A stretch of DNA of 64,000 nucleotides from Aerophototrophica crusticola (lineage in GTDB: Bacteria; Pseudomonadota; Alphaproteobacteria; Azospirillales; Azospirillaceae). The notes beneath the pieces were generated by a model that was not told the origin of the DNA, made no database searches, and was given only the letters and a program-made list of their open reading frames with translations. This document shows, one piece after another, positions 24,527 through 34,989 of the stretch. Positions within the stretch are counted from its first letter, which is position 1; the number at the start of each line of letters is the position of its first letter. Position numbers and translations under genes: made by a program. The stretch lies in assembly GCA_001939945.1 (NCBI GenBank), contig MOEB01000025.1, forward strand, positions 1 through 64,000. The letters are read 5' to 3'.

Positions 24527-24781
24527 TCAGTGGATGTAGCCGCGCGGCTGGTCCTGGTGCGTCAGCATGGACTTGACGGCGCAATGGCCGCTCATCCCGC
24601 GTGCCACCATCACGGCACCCGCCAGCCCCATGATGGCGCCCGGCCCGTCCGCCCGGCGAAGGCCGCCGGCCGCCATGATCAGGCCCAGGCCGATGGACAG
24701 GGCCTTCTCCCCGAAGGACAGGTTCTGCTCCCCGCCGAACAGCTGGCCATAGGCGTCCTGGATCGCGTGCTCGATCTGCAT
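24527..24781 (-). CDS. DUF2892-type small membrane protein
   Basis: An 84-residue protein. NLSFGEKALSIGLGLIMAAGGL and GPGAIMGLAGAVMVARGMSGHC form two helices with the pattern of DUF2892 (a YgaP-tail like inner-membrane hairpin, usually ending in RGxTGHCxxY). A His/Arg-rich end follows. The function of the family is unknown. The start at 24781 (MQIEHAIQDAYG) lies about 139 bases from the Zur box of the divergent receptor gene, so shared control is possible. Confidence 0.7.
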   Translation of the reverse strand: MQIEHAIQDAYGQLFGGEQNLSFGEKALSIGLGLIMAAGGLRRADGPGAIMGLAGAVMVARGMSGHCAVKSMLTHQDQPRGYIH

Positions 24782-24919
24782 GCCGTGCTCCCGATGTCTG
24801 GAAATGCCGCGGGTCCGCCCGCGGTCTCCCAAGGGAAACCCGGCACGACCCTTGACGGTTCCGTCCCTTCTGCCGACAGGGTGGGTTGACGGCGGCACAT
24901 CCCCGGCCTAGAAGGCGCC

Positions 24920-24936
24920 ATGTTATAACATAACAT
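24920..24936. promoter_or_regulatory. Zur box
   Basis: ATGTTATAACATAACAT is a seven-base perfect inverted repeat around AAC and matches the proteobacterial Zur operator (ATGTTATxxxATAACAT). It lies 43 bases ahead of the start of a TonB receptor whose loop is packed with His and Glu, so zinc-dependent repression of that receptor is strongly suggested. Confidence 0.88.
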
Positions 24937-24978
24937 TCAAGGCGCCGGTCGGGTGCCGCCGGAAGGAGCTGGTTAGGG

Positions 24979-27072
24979 ATGTCGACGGTGAAGCTGGCCG
25001 CGGTGGCGGCGGTGATGGGTGGCCTGTTCACGGCGGGCGCGGCTCTGGCCCAGGCGCCGGCCGAGCTGGAAGCCCCGGAGGGCGGCCATGGCCGCACCAC
25101 GCTGGAGGAGGTGGTGGTCACCGCCTCCCCCCTCCGCTCGACGCGCCTCGACGTGCTCCAGGGGACGTCGGTCCTGGCGGGGGAGGCGCTGGACCGCGCC
25201 CTGTCCGCCAACATCGGCGAGACACTGTCCCGCCTGCCCGGCATCAGCCAGACCGGCTTCGGCCAGGGGGCATCACGGCCGGTGATCCGCGGCCTGGGCG
25301 GCGACCGCATCCGCGTGCTGGTGGGCGGGATCGGCAGCATCGACGCCAGCACCACCAGCCCGGACCACGCCCCCGCCATCGACCTCGCCACCGCAAAGCG
25401 GGTGGAGGTGGTGCGGGGGCCCGCGACCCTGCTCTATGGCTCCAACGCCGTGGGCGGCGTGGTCAACGTGCTGGACGGGCGCATCCCGGTCGAGGCGCCG
25501 GCCAACGGGGCGGCGGGCTTCGTGCGGCTGGGATATGGCAGCAACGCGGATGAGCGCTTCGCCGCCGGCAGCGTGGATGTGGCGGCAGCGCCCAACCTGG
25601 TCCTGCATGTGGACGCCTTCAACCGCCAGACCGACGACTACGAGGCGCCGGGCTTCGTCCGTTCCCGCGCCCTGCGCTTGGCCGAGCCGCCGGAGCCCGG
25701 GGAGGAGGAGCCGCGCGGCCGGGTGGAGAACAGCGACCTGGAGCAGTTCGGCGCCACGGGCGGCCTGTCCGTGGTGGGCGACTGGGGCTTCTTCGGGTTC
25801 AGCGCCAGCCGCTACCTGACCGACTATGGCATCCCCGGCGGTGGCCATGGGCATGAGGAAGAGGAAGGCCACGACCACGAGGAGGGGGAGGAGCACGGCC
25901 ATGAGGGCGTGCGCATCGACCTGGAGCAGACCCGCGTCGACCTGATGGGCGAGGTGAACCGGGAGTTCCTGGCCTTCCAGCAGGCCAAGATCCGCCTGGG
26001 CTGGGCCGATTATGAGCACAAGGAACTGGAGGGGGAGGAGGTGGGCACCCGCTTCCTGAACGATGGCTGGGAGGGGCGGCTGGAGCTGGTGCAGAAGCCG
26101 GTCGGGGCGCTGACCGGTGCCGTGGGCGTGCAGGTGCTGCAACGGGATTTCGAGGCCAGCGGGGAGGAAGCCTTCGTGCCGCCTGCCAAGACCTGGCAGT
26201 ACGGCGCCTTCACCGTGCAGCGGCTGGATTTCGGCCCCTGGTCGGCGGAGGCGGGCCTGCGGGTGGAGCGGCAGACGGTAAAGGCGGGCGATCTGGGCTT
26301 CGACCGGGACTTCACGCCGGTCAGCGTCTCGGCAGGCTTGGCCTATAGCTTCGGGCAGGGCTGGCTGGCGGGGTTGAGCCTGGCCCGCACGGAACGGGCA
26401 CCCAACGCGGAAGAGCTGCTGTCCGACGGCCCCCACGCCGCCACCGGCACCTATGAGGTGGGCGACCCCACCCTGGGCAAGGAAAGGGGGCTGGGCGGTG
26501 AGCTGACCCTGAAGAAGGCCGGCGGCCCGGTCACCGGGGCGGCCAACCTGTTCTACACGGACTACAAGGGCTTCATCTTCGAGGACTTCACCGGGGAGGA
26601 AGAGGACGGCCTGCCCGTCGCCGCCTTCCGCGGGGCCGACGCCCGCTTCTGGGGCTTCGAGCTGGAGGCCAGCGTGGAGGCGTGGCGCCGTGACGACCTT
26701 GGCCTGCGGCTGGACGGGGCGGTGGATTACGTGAAGGCCACCAACAAGGACACGGACCAGCCCCTGCCGCGCATCCCGCCCTTGTCCTTCCGCGTCGGCG
26801 CCGAGCTGGAGAGCGCCGCCTGGGCCGTGCGGGCGGAGGTGGAATGGGCCGACCGCCAAGACCGGGCCGCCGCCTTCGAGACGGAGACCAAGGGCTATAC
26901 CGTGCTGAACGCCGGCATCGACTGGCACCCCTTCCCGGAGCGGGACATCACCCTGTTCCTGGAGGGCCGCAACCTGACGGACGAGGAGGTGCGGCTGAGC
27001 ACCAGCTTCCTGAAGGACCGCCTGCCCCAGCCGGGCCGCGACATCCGCCTGTCCGTCAAGGCGGGGTTCTGA
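24979..27072 (+). CDS. ZnuD-like TonB-dependent zinc receptor
   Basis: A 697-residue outer-membrane receptor. A signal peptide (about 1-25) and a TonB box (LEEVVVTA) precede the plug (about 45-165; RPVIRGLGGDRIRVLVGGIGS, then VEVVRGPATLLYGSNAVGGVVN). The rest is a beta barrel ending in aromatic Phe (SVKAGF). A loop near residues 288-311 alternates His and Glu/Asp (GGHGHEEEEGHDHEEGEEHG), as in ZnuD where it binds zinc. With the Zur box upstream, zinc import under starvation is the best reading. No inner-membrane Znu transporter is in the window. Confidence 0.9.
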   Translation: MSTVKLAAVAAVMGGLFTAGAALAQAPAELEAPEGGHGRTTLEEVVVTASPLRSTRLDVLQGTSVLAGEALDRALSANIGETLSRLPGISQTGFGQGASRPVIRGLGGDRIRVLVGGIGSIDASTTSPDHAPAIDLATAKRVEVVRGPATLLYGSNAVGGVVNVLDGRIPVEAPANGAAGFVRLGYGSNADERFAAGSVDVAAAPNLVLHVDAFNRQTDDYEAPGFVRSRALRLAEPPEPGEEEPRGRVENSDLEQFGATGGLSVVGDWGFFGFSASRYLTDYGIPGGGHGHEEEEGHDHEEGEEHGHEGVRIDLEQTRVDLMGEVNREFLAFQQAKIRLGWADYEHKELEGEEVGTRFLNDGWEGRLELVQKPVGALTGAVGVQVLQRDFEASGEEAFVPPAKTWQYGAFTVQRLDFGPWSAEAGLRVERQTVKAGDLGFDRDFTPVSVSAGLAYSFGQGWLAGLSLARTERAPNAEELLSDGPHAATGTYEVGDPTLGKERGLGGELTLKKAGGPVTGAANLFYTDYKGFIFEDFTGEEEDGLPVAAFRGADARFWGFELEASVEAWRRDDLGLRLDGAVDYVKATNKDTDQPLPRIPPLSFRVGAELESAAWAVRAEVEWADRQDRAAAFETETKGYTVLNAGIDWHPFPERDITLFLEGRNLTDEEVRLSTSFLKDRLPQPGRDIRLSVKAGF

Positions 27073-27119
27073 GCGAGGCCCCGGCGCGCCCGCGGGTCGA
27101 GCGGGCGCGCCGGGTGCGC

Positions 27120-27347
27120 TCACTTCTTCGTGGCGTCCTCGACCTTCTTGTCCACGCCCTCATCCAGGGCGGAACCGGTGCCGCCGCCGGCGGCGGCACC
27201 CACCACCGCGCCGATGGGGCCGGCCACCAAGGCGCCTGCCGCGGCACCGCCCAGCCCGCCGGAAGCGGCGCGCTCCTCCCCCGTCGTCCCGCAGGCGGTG
27301 AGGGCCAGAAGCGACAGGCCGGCCAGCGCGGCTAATCCATTGGACAT
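27120..27347 (-). CDS. Glycine-zipper lipoprotein
   Basis: A 75-residue protein with a lipoprotein signal whose lipobox is LTAC near residue 19. The mature part has a glycine-zipper stretch (GGLGGAAAGALVAGPIGAVVGAAAGGG) of the type found in small outer-membrane lipoproteins such as SlyB/OsmB relatives, and a Lys-rich end. Glycine zippers oligomerise in membranes, and many such lipoproteins respond to envelope stress. It is convergent with the zinc receptor gene. Confidence 0.78.
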   Translation of the reverse strand: MSNGLAALAGLSLLALTACGTTGEERAASGGLGGAAAGALVAGPIGAVVGAAAGGGTGSALDEGVDKKVEDATKK

Positions 27348-27421
27348 GCTTGATCTCCGTGCTCCGTGGTAGATTTTCCTGTGAACAGGGCCGGCGGCCC
27401 AGGGTTGCAACGGAGGCGCGC

Positions 27422-28126
27422 ATGGCACTGTCGGGAGGGGCCTTCCCCGGCTTGGCGGCCTTGGTGTTCCTTGCCATCGGCATCCTGGCCGGCCCCGCCT
27501 GGGCGGGCCTGGAGCGGGACGCGGCGGCCACGCATCCTGCCCTGGCGGAGGCGGGGTGGGAGGTGCTGCGCCGGCCCGGCAAGCCCCTGGCCGGCTTCGC
27601 CCCGGGCCCCGACGGGGCGGTGGCGGTCAGCGCCGACAGTGCCGTGGGCTTCCTGGTGCGCAAGGCCGACAAGCCCACCCGCTTCCTGGCGTGGCGCTGG
27701 CGGGTGGACCAGGCGCCGCCGGCGACCGACCTGCGCAGGAAGGGCACGGATGACCGGCCCCTGGCCGTGACGGTGTTCTTCCCCCGTGACCCCGGCATGT
27801 TCGGCTTCGTCCGCCGGGCCATGGCCGGCGACCTGCCGGATGGCCGTGTCCTCTCCTATGTCTGGGGTGGGCTGGACCCGGCGGGCGCCCGCTTCCCCAG
27901 CCCCTATATGGGGGATGCCGGGGGGCTGGTGGTGCTGCAAGGGCCGGGGGCGCCGACAGGCCAGTGGGTCGGCGCCTGCGTCGATTTGGGCGCGGACTAC
28001 CGCACGGCCTTCGACGGGGAGGACCCGCCGGCCAGCTACCTGGCCCTGTCCAGCGACAGCGAGGATTCCGGCGGCACGGTCCGCGCCGCCATCACCCCGC
28101 CGGCCTTCGTGGACCGGTGTCCCTGA
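27422..28126 (+). CDS. DUF3047 secreted protein
   Basis: A 234-residue protein with a signal peptide (about 1-30). The mature body follows DUF3047: FLVRKADKPTRFLAWRWRVDQ, AVTVFF, VLSYVWGG, and near the end GACVDLGADYRTAFDGEDPPASYLALSSDSEDSGG. This looks like a beta-sandwich with conserved aromatic residues. The function is unknown. An in-frame start at 27350 is less likely because it precedes the signal peptide by 24 residues and overlaps the divergent lipoprotein promoter. Its stop lies 13 bases from the end of the convergent AI-2E-type gene. Confidence 0.72.
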   Translation: MALSGGAFPGLAALVFLAIGILAGPAWAGLERDAAATHPALAEAGWEVLRRPGKPLAGFAPGPDGAVAVSADSAVGFLVRKADKPTRFLAWRWRVDQAPPATDLRRKGTDDRPLAVTVFFPRDPGMFGFVRRAMAGDLPDGRVLSYVWGGLDPAGARFPSPYMGDAGGLVVLQGPGAPTGQWVGACVDLGADYRTAFDGEDPPASYLALSSDSEDSGGTVRAAITPPAFVDRCP

Positions 28127-28139
28127 CCGCCATCGCCCC

Positions 28140-30035
28140 TTATTCCGCCGCCGCGGGCTTCACGCCGATGGCGTCGTCGCAGGCGCGGGGGCCCAGCTCG
28201 TCCACCAGGTTGCGGGCCTGGGACAGGGTGTTGGCCACCGCGTCGGGGGCGGTGGGGGCGGGGTTGACCGTGCCGCCGTCCCACATGCCCAGCAGGATGG
28301 GCACGCCCGGCCCGAAATAGCGCCGCAGCCGGTAGGCGAGGCGCTGGGCGTGGCGACCGGTGCCGGTGGTCAGGTAGGACAGCAGCACCGCGCGGATATC
28401 CCCCCGGGGCAGATCCCGGATCCGCCGCGGGCTGGCGCTGTCGCAGGGCAGGGTGTCGGCCTGCCAGCCGTCCCGCGCCAGCAGGTCGGCCAGAAGCAGG
28501 CCGGCGGCCTCGTCCAGGTGGCTGCGGCCGGCGATGCACAGGACCCGGCCGCGGGGCGGCGGGGGCGGCGGGGTGTCCGGCCCCTCGTCGGGGGCGTCGG
28601 CGAAGTAGGTGGCCACGGCTTCCATGCCGTCGCGCAGGGCCACCAGCGTGTCCTCGTCCAGGTTGCCGCGGCTGCGGTCAGCCTCCGCCAGCATCAGGGC
28701 GGGCAGCAGCGACTGCTCATAGGTCACGGTCACGTCCGGCCGTTGATCCTCGTCGGCGATCTCCGCCGCCTCGTCCGGGTCGCGGGCCAGCAGGCGCTGG
28801 TATATGCGGGCCGCCGGCGGCAGGGGCGGGGCGTTGCCCAGCAGCACGGCCAGGAACTCCAACTGCCTGACATGCCGCCCCAGCACCACCATCACCACGG
28901 TCAGCGGCGTTGCCAGCAGCAGCCCCAGCGGGCCCCAGAGGGAGGTCCAGAAGATGGCCGCCACGATGATGGCAAAGGAGGACAGGCCCGTGCTGGTGCC
29001 GTAGAGCCAGGGCTCCAGCACGTTGTTGCTGAACAGCTCGATGCCCAAGAACAGGGCCAGGGTCAGCAGCGGCAGGGTCCAGCCCGGGTCCACGGCGAAG
29101 GACAGGGTGATGGGCAGGATCGCGGCCAGCACGGGACCCAGATAGGGGATGAAGCGCAGGGTGGTGGCCAGCAGGCCCCACAGGGCGGCGTTGGGGATGC
29201 CGATCAGCCAGAGGCCGACGCCGATGGGGATGCCGTAGAGCAGGTTGAGGATGAGCTGGGTGACCAAGTACCTGGTCACCCGCTCCCCCGCCTCATCCAT
29301 CGCCTCCGTCGTGCGGCGGAGGTCATTGGCGCCGGCCAGGCGGATCAGCCGGTCGCGGAGGTCTTCCTGCTGCAACAGGATGAAGACCACGAACAGCAGG
29401 ACCATGCCCGCCGTACCGAGGGGGGAGACCAGGGGCCCGCCGAACTCCGTCAGCATGGCGAAGGGGTTGGGCGGCGGGGCCTCGATCCGGACGGGGATTG
29501 GCTCCGTCTGGCCGGGGACCAGGCCGGGATTGGGGCCGGTCTGGTTCGGCGGGGTCTGGGGCGGGGTGTTCTCCGCCCCGCCGGACGCCACGTCCTTCAG
29601 CTCCTGGCCCAGGTGCTTCAGCGTCTCCGTCGTCCGCTCGATGAAGCCGCCCTCCGCCGGGGCGGGGCGGAGGGCGCGGATCTTGGCGCTGAGGTTGTCC
29701 TCATACTTCGGCAGGTTCTCCGCCAGGTCCACCGCCTGGTAGCCCAGGATGGTGAAGATGCCGGCGAAGACCGAGATGGCCGCCAGCACCGCCAGCAGCA
29801 CCGACGGGATGCGTCCCAGGTGCCAGCGCCTGAGCCGGGACACCAGCGGGGCCAGCACGAAGGCCAGCAGGATGCTCAGCGCCAACGGGACCAGGATGCC
29901 GCGCCCGAAGTACAGGGCGAGCACCACCACCACCCCGACGATGACCATGGTCTGGGCACTGCCGGACGGCGCCACGGAGCGGACGGGCACCGCCCCGCCG
30001 GGGGGGCGGAGGGGTGGGGTGGCGGTGTCGGTCAT
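28140..30035 (-). CDS. AI-2E family (PerM-like) permease with extra C-terminal domain
   Basis: A 631-residue protein. Residues about 28-410 follow the AI-2E transporter family, with about eight helices, a soluble domain between helices 3 and 4 enlarged by a Pro-rich insert (TPPQTPPNQTGPNP), and the motif GTSTGLSSFAIIVAAIFWTSLWGPLGLLLATPL. Family members export various small molecules or Na+, so the name is not a substrate. From about 495 to 600 there is an added soluble alpha/beta domain (GRVLCIAGRSHLDEAAGLLLADLL ... FGPGVPILLGMWDGG) resembling a cobalamin-binding or flavodoxin-like Rossmann fold without the DxHxxG cobalamin motif. The added domain suggests ligand-controlled transport. Confidence 0.8.
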   Translation of the reverse strand: MTDTATPPLRPPGGAVPVRSVAPSGSAQTMVIVGVVVVLALYFGRGILVPLALSILLAFVLAPLVSRLRRWHLGRIPSVLLAVLAAISVFAGIFTILGYQAVDLAENLPKYEDNLSAKIRALRPAPAEGGFIERTTETLKHLGQELKDVASGGAENTPPQTPPNQTGPNPGLVPGQTEPIPVRIEAPPPNPFAMLTEFGGPLVSPLGTAGMVLLFVVFILLQQEDLRDRLIRLAGANDLRRTTEAMDEAGERVTRYLVTQLILNLLYGIPIGVGLWLIGIPNAALWGLLATTLRFIPYLGPVLAAILPITLSFAVDPGWTLPLLTLALFLGIELFSNNVLEPWLYGTSTGLSSFAIIVAAIFWTSLWGPLGLLLATPLTVVMVVLGRHVRQLEFLAVLLGNAPPLPPAARIYQRLLARDPDEAAEIADEDQRPDVTVTYEQSLLPALMLAEADRSRGNLDEDTLVALRDGMEAVATYFADAPDEGPDTPPPPPPRGRVLCIAGRSHLDEAAGLLLADLLARDGWQADTLPCDSASPRRIRDLPRGDIRAVLLSYLTTGTGRHAQRLAYRLRRYFGPGVPILLGMWDGGTVNPAPTAPDAVANTLSQARNLVDELGPRACDDAIGVKPAAAE

Positions 30036-30045
30036 GGGGCGGTTC

Positions 30046-31113
30046 TCATTGAAAGCCCGCCACCCGCTCCCGCCGCCGGTCGCGGACATGGGCATAGCGC
30101 TGCCGGGCGACGGGCACGCCCTTGGCACCCGCCACCAGGGCGGCACCCACGCCCACGGCCAGGGCGAGGGTGGTCCAGGGGTGGGTGCGGGCATCGGTGT
30201 AGTAGCTGCGTTCCCGCACCGCGCTGTGCCGCCCGCTGCGCTCCTGGCCGTCGCCGAAGGGGGCGGGGCCGAACAGGCTGTCGCCCTCACGGGTCGGGTC
30301 GCCGGAGCGCTGAACCTTGCTGACGAACCGCTCCATGATGAAGTCGGTCAGGCGGGGGGCCAGGATTTCCGACGCGGACATCAGCCGGCCCGAGAAGCCC
30401 ACGATCAGGTCGCGGATCGGGTACTCCGCGGCATAGAGGATGGCCCGGGCCACCGTCTCCGGCGCATAGACCGGGGGCGGGTTGTTGGGCTCCGCGTCCA
30501 TGCGGCGGCGCCCATGCTCCTCGAACATGGTGTCGATGGGGCCGGGCTTGATCAGGCTGACCGAGATGGGGCAGCCGTCCCGCTCCAGCTCCATGCGCAG
30601 GGTATTGGTGAAGCCCTTCACCGCATGCTTGGTGGCGTTGTAGGGGCCCTGGTCCACGATGGCCCGGTCGGAGAGCACGCTGCCGATGTTGATCAGGGCG
30701 CCGCCGCGGGTGCGCAGGTACTCCGCCGCGATCAGGCTGCCCTGCACCGTGCCCCAATAGTTGGTCTCGAACAGGCGGCGCTGCTCCTCCAGCGGGATCT
30801 CGGTCAGCTTGCCGAAGATTGTGACGCCCGCGTTGTTCACCCAGGTGTCGAAGCCGCCGAACTCCCGCTTCGCCAGGTCGGCCGCCTCCCGCAGGGCGCC
30901 CTCGTCCGCCACGTCGGCCACGTGCCAGGCGGCGCGGCCGCCATTGGCCCGGATCCGCTCCGCCGCCTCGCGCATGGCCGCCTCCTCCCGCGCCACAAGG
31001 ACCACCGCGGCCCCCTTTTCCGCCGCCATCCGGGCGGTGGTCAGGCCGATGCCGCTGCTGGCACCGGTGATGACGATCGTCTGCTCTTCCAACTTCCTCA
31101 GGCGCACGGCCAT
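30046..31113 (-). CDS. Short-chain dehydrogenase/reductase with C-terminal membrane tail
   Basis: A 355-residue protein. Residues about 8-250 are a classical SDR: TGASSGIG near 14-21, NNAG, Ser in INIGSVLS, and the catalytic pair YNATK near 156-160. The substrate is unknown. Relatives annotated only as SDR with this length carry the same 100-residue extension, here containing a hydrophobic helix (TLALAVGVGAALVAGA near 318-333) followed by a basic end, so it is probably tethered to the inner membrane. It lies 10 bases behind the AI-2E gene and is likely transcribed first in the same leftward unit. Confidence 0.83.
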   Translation of the reverse strand: MAVRLRKLEEQTIVITGASSGIGLTTARMAAEKGAAVVLVAREEAAMREAAERIRANGGRAAWHVADVADEGALREAADLAKREFGGFDTWVNNAGVTIFGKLTEIPLEEQRRLFETNYWGTVQGSLIAAEYLRTRGGALINIGSVLSDRAIVDQGPYNATKHAVKGFTNTLRMELERDGCPISVSLIKPGPIDTMFEEHGRRRMDAEPNNPPPVYAPETVARAILYAAEYPIRDLIVGFSGRLMSASEILAPRLTDFIMERFVSKVQRSGDPTREGDSLFGPAPFGDGQERSGRHSAVRERSYYTDARTHPWTTLALAVGVGAALVAGAKGVPVARQRYAHVRDRRRERVAGFQ

Positions 31114-31473
31114 GCGGGTCCCTCCGCTTGGTTCCGGGATGCGGTCGGGGAGGGCAACAGCGGCGGGGCGGAAAACTCCCGGTTGGCTTGGTGGAGCGGT
31201 TGGGGAAAGTGGACACGGACGGCACGGACATTCCACGGACGACACGGACAAAGGAAAAATGCCTGCGGCGCAGCCAGGATGGGCCGGTCAGCACCATGGG
31301 CAGTGGTGGGCGCCCTGTCCGTGTCCGTCCGTGGCGTGTCCGTGTCGTCCGTGACCAACCCAACCACCGCACCCCTTCCGCACTGCGGCGGCGGGGGGGC
31401 TTGGGTTCCCGTTTGGGCTGTGCTAGGAGCGATGCCCAAGGTTTTAGGCACGACTTGAGGGGGAACGCGCGCG
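31114..31473. repeat. Fold-back repeat with ACGGAC arms, copy 1, in a 360-base gap
   Basis: The left arm at 31211-31250 is made of ACACGGACGGCACGGAC-like units. The right arm at 31316-31353 is its imperfect inverse. The centre contains ATGCCTGCGGCGCAGCCAG, a sequence found again inside a repeat with different arms at 57147-57295. Promoters of the divergent SDR and gpmA genes must flank it. Confidence 0.7.
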
Positions 31474-32163
31474 ATGACGAAGCTTGTCCTGATCCGCCAC
31501 GGCCAGAGCGTCTGGAACCAGGAGGATCTGTTCACCGGCTGGACCGACGTGGACCTGTCCCCCCTGGGCGTGGAAGAGGCGCGCAAGGCGGGTGAGAAGC
31601 TGGCCGCCGCCGGCTTCGACTTCGATGCCTGCCATACCTCCGTGCTGAAGCGGGCCATCAAGACCTGCAACCTGGCGCTTGAGGCCATGGACCGGCTGTG
31701 GCTGCCGGTGCAGAAGAGCTGGCGCCTGAACGAGCGGCACTATGGCGGCCTGCAAGGCCTGAACAAGACCCAGACCGCCGAGAAGCACGGCAAGGAGCAG
31801 GTGCACATCTGGCGCCGCAGCTACGACATCGCCCCGCCCGTCCTGGAGGAGGGCGACGAGCGCCTGCCGGACGCCGATCGCCGCTATGCCGGCCTGACGC
31901 CGGACCAGCTGCCGCGGACGGAGAGCCTGAAGGACTGCGTGGCCCGCGTGGTGCCCTATTGGACCGACGTGATCGCGCCGCAGGTGGCGGCCGGCCAGCG
32001 GGTGCTGGTGGCGGCCCACGGCAACTCCCTGCGCGGGCTGGTCAAGTACCTGTCCGGCATGGGGGACGAGGAGATCGTGAAGTTCGAGATCCCCACCGGC
32101 AAGCCCATCGTCTATGAGCTTGACGGCGAGCTGAAGCCGTTGGATCGCTACTTCCTGGATTGA
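31474..32163 (+). CDS. gpmA: 2,3-bisphosphoglycerate-dependent phosphoglycerate mutase
   Basis: A 229-residue glycolytic enzyme that interconverts 3- and 2-phosphoglycerate through a phosphohistidine. [10 protein letters not shown] gives the phospho-acceptor His near residue 9. NLFTGW appears as [18 protein letters not shown] near 86-91 supplies Glu, and AHGNSLR near 181 supplies the second His. Length and motifs fit the bacterial cofactor-dependent form. ATG 31474 has GAGGGGGAACGCGCGCG upstream, a moderate ribosome site. The GNAT gene follows 29 bases later. Confidence 0.95.
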   Translation: MTKLVLIRHGQSVWNQEDLFTGWTDVDLSPLGVEEARKAGEKLAAAGFDFDACHTSVLKRAIKTCNLALEAMDRLWLPVQKSWRLNERHYGGLQGLNKTQTAEKHGKEQVHIWRRSYDIAPPVLEEGDERLPDADRRYAGLTPDQLPRTESLKDCVARVVPYWTDVIAPQVAAGQRVLVAAHGNSLRGLVKYLSGMGDEEIVKFEIPTGKPIVYELDGELKPLDRYFLD

Positions 32164-32192
32164 TCGTCATAAGCTCCGGGGGGCGCACCACC

Positions 32193-32711
32193 ATGCAGGA
32201 CAATGTCGTCGAGACCCCGCGCCTGGTGATGCGGCCCCCCACCCGCGACGACCTGGCGGACAGCCTGACCCTGTGGACGGACATGCGGGTGCTGAAGCAC
32301 CTGTCCGGCAAGCCGAACACGCGGGAAGAGGTCTGGCAGCGGCTGCTGCGCTATGCCGGCATGTGGCACCTTCTGGGCTTCGGCTTCTGGATCGTCCGCG
32401 ACCGCGCCACCGGCCGGTTCCTGGGTGAGATCGGCTTCCTGGACGGCTGCCGCGACCTGGAACCCGCCATCACCGACACCGAGATGGGCTGGTCCCTGGT
32501 GCCGGAGGCGCAAGGCCAGGGGCTGGCGGGGGAGGCCGTGCGCGCCGGCCTGTCCTGGTACGCCGCCCGGTTCGGGCATCAGCGGATCGTCTGCCTGATC
32601 CACCCCGACAACGCCGCCAGCCTGCGCCTGGCCGACCGCTGCGGCTTCCGGGAATACGCCCGCACCACTTACAAGGAGCAGCCGGGCGTGCTGCTGGCCC
32701 GGGTGGCTTGA
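32193..32711 (+). CDS. GNAT-family N-acetyltransferase
   Basis: A 172-residue protein of the RimJ/RimL-like GNAT group. It starts VVETPRLVMRPPTRDDL, has ATGRFLGEIGFLDGCRDLEP in the middle, and the acetyl-CoA site VPEAQGQGLAGEAVRAGLSWYA, with HPDNAASLRLADRCGF near the end. It should transfer an acetyl group to an amine of unknown identity. A longer start overlapping the gpmA stop is possible. ATG 32193 fits the family better. It ends just before a repeat-filled gap. Confidence 0.82.
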   Translation: MQDNVVETPRLVMRPPTRDDLADSLTLWTDMRVLKHLSGKPNTREEVWQRLLRYAGMWHLLGFGFWIVRDRATGRFLGEIGFLDGCRDLEPAITDTEMGWSLVPEAQGQGLAGEAVRAGLSWYAARFGHQRIVCLIHPDNAASLRLADRCGFREYARTTYKEQPGVLLARVA

Positions 32712-32724
32712 CGCGCGGGGTTTG

Positions 32725-32873
32725 GGTGACCAAAGGCGACCTTAACGAGACTAAAGTGACCTTAAGGTGACGCTTAAGGTGACGGGTGTCACCTTCCAAG
32801 GGACTGATGTCGCTGGGATTTCAGGCTTAAGGTGACAAAGGTGACGGGTTGGGATTTGTGTCACCTTAAGCGC
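32725..32873. repeat. Fold-back repeat with GGTGAC arms, copy 2
   Basis: Same plan as the copy at 6915-7063: left arm units such as CTTAAGGTGACGCTTAAGG, centre GGGATTTCAGGCTTAAGG, right arm GTGTCACCTTAAG. This and the following palindrome occupy most of the 598-base gap 32712-33309. The rest of the gap shows no gene. Confidence 0.7.
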
Positions 32874-33039
32874 CGAGGTTTGGCGGATGGACCGGGACAC
32901 GGATGAACGGGATGGATGCCGGATTGTCCCGGATTTGCTGACGGATGGACGGTTTCCAAGACCCGGCGCCGGGTGGGCGCTTGGGGTGGAGTTTGGCACG
33001 GCTTAGGAAGAAAAGCCAGATGGTGTGGGCCGGGCTACC

Positions 33040-33199
33040 TTACCCCTCTCCCTGGGGAGAGGGTGGCGGCGAAGCCGCCGGGTGAGGGAGGTGGGCGTAG
33101 AGCACCACGCAAACCCCGGCGTTTCGAGGAACCCGTCCCCCTCACCCGTCCCGGCCCGGCGGCCGGGCCACCCTCTCCCCAGGGAGAGGGGAAGGGGGT
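33040..33199. repeat. CCCTCTCCC-type inverted repeat upstream of ettA
   Basis: Left half CCCTCTCCCTGGGGAGAGGG with GGCGGCGAAGCCGCC beside it. The right half carries CCCTCACCC, a GGCCCGGCGGCCGGGCC dyad and CCCTCTCCCCAGGGAGAGGG. This kind of GGGAGAGGG palindrome is scattered in many proteobacterial genomes. Further copies lie near 35.1, 38.4, 55.4 and 63.8 kb. Confidence 0.75.
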
Positions 33200-33309
33200 G
33201 CGTTGCGCCCCGGCGGGGCTTGCGCTACAACGCCCCCGACTCGGTCCCGCCGTCGCCGGCGCGGGCCGGAAGACCCATGCTCTGACGCCCGCCCAGGAAG
33301 GACCCGCCC

Positions 33310-34989
<1,680 letters not shown>

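Noticed and set aside
25840-25912. His/Glu-rich stretch as a tandem-repeat artefact
   Set aside because: It is in frame within a receptor loop, as in ZnuD, and supported by the Zur box, so it is treated as functional.
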